In this document: in pieces, positions 60,345 to 64,000 of the stretch | Layout: each line of letters begins with the position of its first letter | Position numbering within the stretch: position 1 is the stretch's first letter | Source of the DNA: Rhizobium sp. CIAT894 | GTDB lineage: Bacteria; Pseudomonadota; Alphaproteobacteria; Rhizobiales; Rhizobiaceae | NCBI RefSeq assembly: GCF_000172795.2 | Contig: NZ_CP020947.1 | Coordinates: forward strand, 2,297,001-2,361,000 | Length of the DNA stretch: 64,000 nucleotides | Direction of reading: 5' to 3' | The notes under the pieces: generated by a model | The model's input: the letters and a program-made list of their open reading frames with translations, nothing else | What the model was told of the DNA's origin: nothing | Database searches by the model: none | Position numbers and translations under genes: made by a program

Positions 60345-61625
60345 ATGACGCCGCCGCATAAACCGCACCAGGAAAACCAGGGCTCCCGCCGCATCGGCAT
60401 GGGTTTCGGCGAATTCGTCGTCACCATCGCCATCATGACCGCCAGCATCGCCATGGCCATCGACAGCATGCTGCCGGCGCTGCCCAATATCGGCCATTCC
60501 CTTGGCGTCACCAATACCAACGACGCGCAGCTGATCATTGGCGTCTTCTTCTTAGGCTTCGGCGTCTCGCAGATATTCTTCGGCAGCCTTTCGGATACGT
60601 TCGGCCGCCGCAACATCCTGCTCGGCGGCCTGGCTTGCTACGTGATCGGGATGTTTGCCGCCGCAGCAACCGGCAGCTTCGAAATGCTGCTCCTCATGCG
60701 CTTCATTCAGGGCGTGGGCGGTGCGGCGGTGCGCATCACCACCATGGCTGTTGTGCGCGACTGCTTCGGCGGCCGCGAAATGGCCCGCGTCATGTCCTAT
60801 GTCATGATCGTCTTCATGATCGTGCCGATCGTCGCCCCCTCCGTCGGTCAGTTGATCATCCTCTACGCCAACTGGCACTGGATCTTCATCCTGCTCGGCA
60901 TCGTCGCCTCCATCCTGTTCGTCTGGGCGCTCCTGCGGCTGAAGGAATCGCTGCCGCCGGAAGAGCGCCTGCCGCTGTCGGTCGGCTCCGTCGCGGACGG
61001 CTTCAAGACCGTGCTCACCAACCGCATCACCTGCGGGTACATGATCGGTCTCACCATGTTCACCGGCGTCATCAGCGCCTATGTGATCTCGGTGCAGCAG
61101 GTCTTCGGCGAGGTCTATGGCCTTGGTGATTGGCTGCCGATCGCCTTTGCCGCCACCGCCGGCGGCATTGCGGTCGCCAATTTCGCCAACGGCTTCTTCG
61201 TGCGCAAATTCGGCATGCGCCGCATCTCGCATGCCGCTTTGCTGATCTTCACGGCACTGTCGGCTGTCGGCTTCTTCATTTCGCTGGCCGCCAAACCGGA
61301 CTTCGCCGTCGCCTACGGCATCTTCACCATCGTGCTGATGATGTTTGCCGTCATCGCCACCAATTTTACCGCCATCAGCCTCGAGCCGATGGGCAATCTC
61401 GCCGGCACGGCGACCGCCATCACCGGCTTCGTCTCGACAACGGCAGGCGCCATTCTCGGCGGCCTGGTCGGCCAGATGTTCAACGGCACGGTGCAGCCGC
61501 TTTTCGGCGGCTTTGCGATTTTCGGTCTGCTGACCATCGCCGCCACGCTTTGGGCAGAGAACGGCAAGCTCTTCACCCATCCCGGCGACAGCCCGCAGCT
61601 TGATCCGGGTGGAGCCCACTTCTGA
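60345..61625 (+). CDS. Bcr/CflA-family MFS exporter, copy 2
   Basis: 426 residues, 12 helices. Same family and layout as its neighbour: MTASIAMAIDSMLPALPNIGHSLG, GSLSDTFGRRNILLGG (motif A), LLMRFIQGVGGAAVRITTMAVVRDCFGG, APSVGQLIILYANWHWIFILLG. The two are tandem paralogues on the same strand, probably cotranscribed. Substrate unknown. Confidence 0.92.
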   Translation: MTPPHKPHQENQGSRRIGMGFGEFVVTIAIMTASIAMAIDSMLPALPNIGHSLGVTNTNDAQLIIGVFFLGFGVSQIFFGSLSDTFGRRNILLGGLACYVIGMFAAAATGSFEMLLLMRFIQGVGGAAVRITTMAVVRDCFGGREMARVMSYVMIVFMIVPIVAPSVGQLIILYANWHWIFILLGIVASILFVWALLRLKESLPPEERLPLSVGSVADGFKTVLTNRITCGYMIGLTMFTGVISAYVISVQQVFGEVYGLGDWLPIAFAATAGGIAVANFANGFFVRKFGMRRISHAALLIFTALSAVGFFISLAAKPDFAVAYGIFTIVLMMFAVIATNFTAISLEPMGNLAGTATAITGFVSTTAGAILGGLVGQMFNGTVQPLFGGFAIFGLLTIAATLWAENGKLFTHPGDSPQLDPGGAHF

Positions 61626-61695
61626 CGCGAGCCCGCCGGCCGCAGAGATTCGGCCGGTGCCAAGTTACTTTGGAACCAAGAGCAAGACATCCGGG

Positions 61696-62169
61696 ATGGA
61701 CGACCGAATTTTGATCAGGCCGTACACGCCGGCTGACGCGGACGCGACGATTGACATCTTTCTGCGCGCCATCCGGGAAGTCTCGTTCAAAGACTATTCG
61801 CCCCCTCAGATAGAGGCCTGGGCAAAGGTGGAAGATCACGGCCTGTGGGCCGAGCGCCGGATCAGCAGGCCTGCGTGGATTGCGGAAATCGACGGAAAGC
61901 CGGCGGGGTTTTCCGATCTGACCGCTGAAGGATGTGTGGATATGATGTTCGTCCACCCGCGATATCAGGGGCTCGGTATCGCAAGCCGGCTCTTGAACAC
62001 AATCGAGGCGGAAGCTCTGAGGCTGGGATTCACCAGAATTTATACCGAAGCCAGTAGAACCGCCCGGCCGTTTTTCGAGCGTAGGGGTTTCCGCGTGATA
62101 TCAAGGCAAACCGTCGAGAAACGCGGGCAAAGCCTGGAAAACTTCCTCATGGAAAAACTCTACGCGTAA
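61696..62169 (+). CDS. GNAT-family N-acetyltransferase
   Basis: 157 residues, starting at 61696; the frame stays open upstream. GNAT marks: ILIRPYTPADADATIDIFLRAIREV, the acetyl-CoA P-loop in VHPRYQGLGIASRLLNTIEAEA, then RIYTEASRTARPFFERRGFRVISRQ. The family resembles PhnO-like/YafP acetyltransferases; substrate unknown. No good ribosome site. Confidence 0.85.
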   Translation: MDDRILIRPYTPADADATIDIFLRAIREVSFKDYSPPQIEAWAKVEDHGLWAERRISRPAWIAEIDGKPAGFSDLTAEGCVDMMFVHPRYQGLGIASRLLNTIEAEALRLGFTRIYTEASRTARPFFERRGFRVISRQTVEKRGQSLENFLMEKLYA

Positions 62170-62265
62170 CAGGTACGCACCCCAATGACTGTCCGGATGA
62201 AACCGGCATTCCCCGTCGCAGGGCACGGCCGCAAAATCAGCGTTCTGCGGCCGGGTCTCATCCGT

Positions 62266-63090
62266 TCAGACCGTGAAGACCTCGCGCCGCAGCAGGTCCC
62301 AGGAAGCCTTGTCGGGAGCCACCAGCAGCCCACCTTCGAGATGGTGCGGCAGATAGGGCGAGCCGTCGAAACGGGCGGCATACCCGCCGGCCTCCTGCGA
62401 GATCAGCGCGCCCGCGAGGTGATCCCAGGGCATCATTTTGTTATACATCAGATAATGGACATGCCCGCCGGCGAAGGTGCGGTATTCGTGCGCCGCACAG
62501 CGGTAGTTGGTGAGAAAACGCACCTTGGCGAGATTGCCGAGAATCTCCGCCCGCTTCTCCTGCCGCAGATAGCCGGTGGAGGCCATGCCGACCATCTGAC
62601 CGAGTGAGACAGGCTCGGCAGCGCGCAACCGCCGCACCTCGCCGTCCGGCCGCCGCAGCCAGGCGCCGCCACCCTTTTCCGCCATCACCCAATCATCGCC
62701 CATCGGATCGTAGATGATGCCGGCAATGGTCTCGCCGCCCGATATGACCGAGGCCATGACGCCGAAGGCGGGGATGCCGGCGGCGAAGTTGAACGTGCCG
62801 TCGACCGGATCGACGACAATGGCAAGATCGGCATCTGCGAGCCTGCCAAGCAAATCAGGTTCGGCCGCGACCGATTCTTCGCCGAGGAACAGCGCGCTCG
62901 GCCAGAGCCGCTCTGCTTCCGCCTTGATCATCCGTTCGGCCCGTTCGTCGGCCTCTGTGACGAGATCGGTCGCCTCGCTCTTGGCACGCACATCATCCTC
63001 GCCAAGCCGGCGGAAGCGCGGCAGGATCTCCGTCTTCGCCGCACGGCGCAAGAGATCGGCAAGAACGGTCACGTCGACAGTCGCAGTCAT
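62266..63090 (-). CDS. Inositol monophosphatase family protein, copy A
   Basis: 274 residues. Metal and substrate residues are present: the GEE motif (LFLGEESVAAE), DPVDGTFNFAAG (motif A), and WDHLAGALISQEAGG (motif B). Family members hydrolyse inositol-1-phosphate, histidinol phosphate or 3'-phosphoadenosine phosphate; the last two occur in rhizobia. Tandem with a paralogue, 41 bp between, both on the minus strand. Confidence 0.9.
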   Translation of the reverse strand: MTATVDVTVLADLLRRAAKTEILPRFRRLGEDDVRAKSEATDLVTEADERAERMIKAEAERLWPSALFLGEESVAAEPDLLGRLADADLAIVVDPVDGTFNFAAGIPAFGVMASVISGGETIAGIIYDPMGDDWVMAEKGGGAWLRRPDGEVRRLRAAEPVSLGQMVGMASTGYLRQEKRAEILGNLAKVRFLTNYRCAAHEYRTFAGGHVHYLMYNKMMPWDHLAGALISQEAGGYAARFDGSPYLPHHLEGGLLVAPDKASWDLLRREVFTV

Positions 63091-63131
63091 GTCAAATCCT
63101 TCGGCTCGGCCTCCGGGTAAAGGGTCTCAAA

Positions 63132-63959
63132 TCAGATGCCGACGATCTCACGCCGGATCATCTGCCAGCTTTCCCTGTCGGGCGCGGAGATGATGCCGCC
63201 TGTCGTCTCACCGGGACGATAAGGCGTACCGTCGAATTTCGCCGTATGGCCGCCGGCCTCCTGATGTGCGAGCACGCCGGCCAGGTGATCCCAGGGCATC
63301 AGCTTCGCATGGCCGATGAAATGCAGCTTGCCGGAGGCGGCTAGCCAATACTCATAGGCCGAGCAGTTGAAGGCGAAGGTCATCCTGATCTTTGCCATGT
63401 TGGCTGAGATGCGTGAGCGGTCCGGGTCATCCATGTGGCCCCACGAGATGCCGCCGACCATCTGGTTCAAGGCGGCGGGCTCCGCCACAGCAAGCCTGCT
63501 CGATTGCCCGTCCTGCCGCGTCAGGAAGGCGCCCGCTCCTTTGATCGCCGTCACCGTATCGCCGAGAACGGGATCATGAATGATGCCGGCGACCGTCTCG
63601 CCCTTGACGGTTACCGCCAGCATCGTCCCGAAGACAGGAAGCCCGGCGGCGAAATTGAAAGTTCCATCGACAGGATCGATGACGAAGGCAAGCTCGGCAT
63701 CGGCAAGTGCCGGCACGACGGACCGGTCGGCCTCATAAGCCTCCTCGCCGACGACGAGTGCCGAGGGAAAGCGCTCTTTCAGCGCCGCGGTGATCCTGTG
63801 TTCGGCGAGCAGATCCGCCTGCGTCACAACATCGATCGCGGAGGTCTTTTCCGAAACATCGCCAGCACCGAGATTACGAAAACGCGGCATGATCTCGGCT
63901 TGCGCCGCTCCCCTGACGCAATCGCCGAGAAAGAGAATATCCTGATCTGAAATTGTCAT
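63132..63959 (-). CDS. Inositol monophosphatase family protein, copy B
   Basis: 275 residues. VVGEEAYEAD, IDPVDGTFNFAAGLPVFG and MPWDHLAGVLAHQEAGG show all metal-binding motifs. It shares gene length, order and C-terminal tail (PDRESWQMIRREI) with copy A, so a tandem duplication is clear. Substrate not determined. Its promoter probably lies in the last 40 bp of the window, beyond which nothing can be said. Confidence 0.9.
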   Translation of the reverse strand: MTISDQDILFLGDCVRGAAQAEIMPRFRNLGAGDVSEKTSAIDVVTQADLLAEHRITAALKERFPSALVVGEEAYEADRSVVPALADAELAFVIDPVDGTFNFAAGLPVFGTMLAVTVKGETVAGIIHDPVLGDTVTAIKGAGAFLTRQDGQSSRLAVAEPAALNQMVGGISWGHMDDPDRSRISANMAKIRMTFAFNCSAYEYWLAASGKLHFIGHAKLMPWDHLAGVLAHQEAGGHTAKFDGTPYRPGETTGGIISAPDRESWQMIRREIVGI

Positions 63960-64000
63960 GCGAATTCCTGTCCTTGATCCAAATAGCCAGCCTGCTTAGC

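Overview
The window looks like chromosomal DNA of a Rhizobium, most likely of the R. etli / R. leguminosarum group. The evidence is the high-GC coding bias, the gene content (sufS2BCDS1XA, gcvTHP behind a tandem glycine riboswitch, purCSQL, an ATP12 chaperone, DUF2189, DUF2259 and DUF1127 proteins) and the palindromic intergenic repeats. No rRNA, tRNA, CRISPR array, prophage or complete insertion sequence was recognised. Almost all of it is housekeeping DNA, interrupted by small mobile-looking insertions and scars. All family assignments come from reading the sequence; no database search was run.

Layout. 1-6.2 kb: end of an SMR transporter, DoxX, pccB, a small lipoprotein, ATP12, a HAD phosphatase overlapping a pseudouridine synthase, and CrcB. 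6.2-7.7 kb: a small copper-handling pair, a YcnI-PCuAC fusion and a DUF2946-like protein. 7.8-12.5 kb: tandem glycine riboswitch and gcvTHP. 12.5-14.5 kb: a repeat-filled gap, a GH25 lysozyme lipoprotein and a miniature flagellar-rod-like protein. 14.6-22.1 kb: the Fe-S assembly operon on the minus strand (sufS2, sufB, sufC, sufD, sufS1, sufX, sufA), split between sufB and sufC by a GIY-YIG endonuclease gene enclosed by a perfect 31-bp inverted repeat. The operon starts next to a near-perfect Irr box (ICE) and a possible RirA (IRO) box, shared with a divergent alpha/beta hydrolase.

22.3-43 kb: an acyltransferase, anmK, tyrS, a GH13 trehalose synthase-like enzyme, a large AsmA-like envelope protein, a peroxiredoxin, a DUF455 ferritin-like protein, an M23 peptidase, a DEAD-box helicase, a NUDIX hydrolase, a TfoX-N protein, a flavin reductase, a periplasmic binding protein, rpe, DUF2259 and purB. 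43-44 kb is a scar with a decayed dehydrogenase remnant and an AT-rich orphan membrane protein. 44-48.5 kb: an iron-permease-like protein, a DUF2189 membrane protein, a small hydrolase and a PAS-GGDEF-EAL protein. 48.8-56.7 kb: purine synthesis (purC, purS, purQ, purL). An RNA 2'-phosphotransferase (kptA) lies between purS and purQ, and a lipoprotein, a DUF1127 protein, a MocR regulator and a PagL-like deacylase lie between purQ and purL. 56.4-64 kb: bolA, a membrane hydrolase, a histone-tail-like basic protein, the monothiol glutaredoxin grxD, two tandem Bcr/CflA exporters, a GNAT protein and two tandem inositol-monophosphatase-family genes.

Themes. Iron-sulfur and iron handling recurs (the suf operon, BolA, the CGFS glutaredoxin, the iron-permease-like protein). 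Purine synthesis is spread over three loci (purB, purCSQ, purL). The strongest leads for something new are the inverted-repeat GIY-YIG cassette in the suf operon, kptA embedded in the purine operon, and the MocR/DUF1127 divergent promoter, which predicts a leaderless mRNA with an operator over the start codon.
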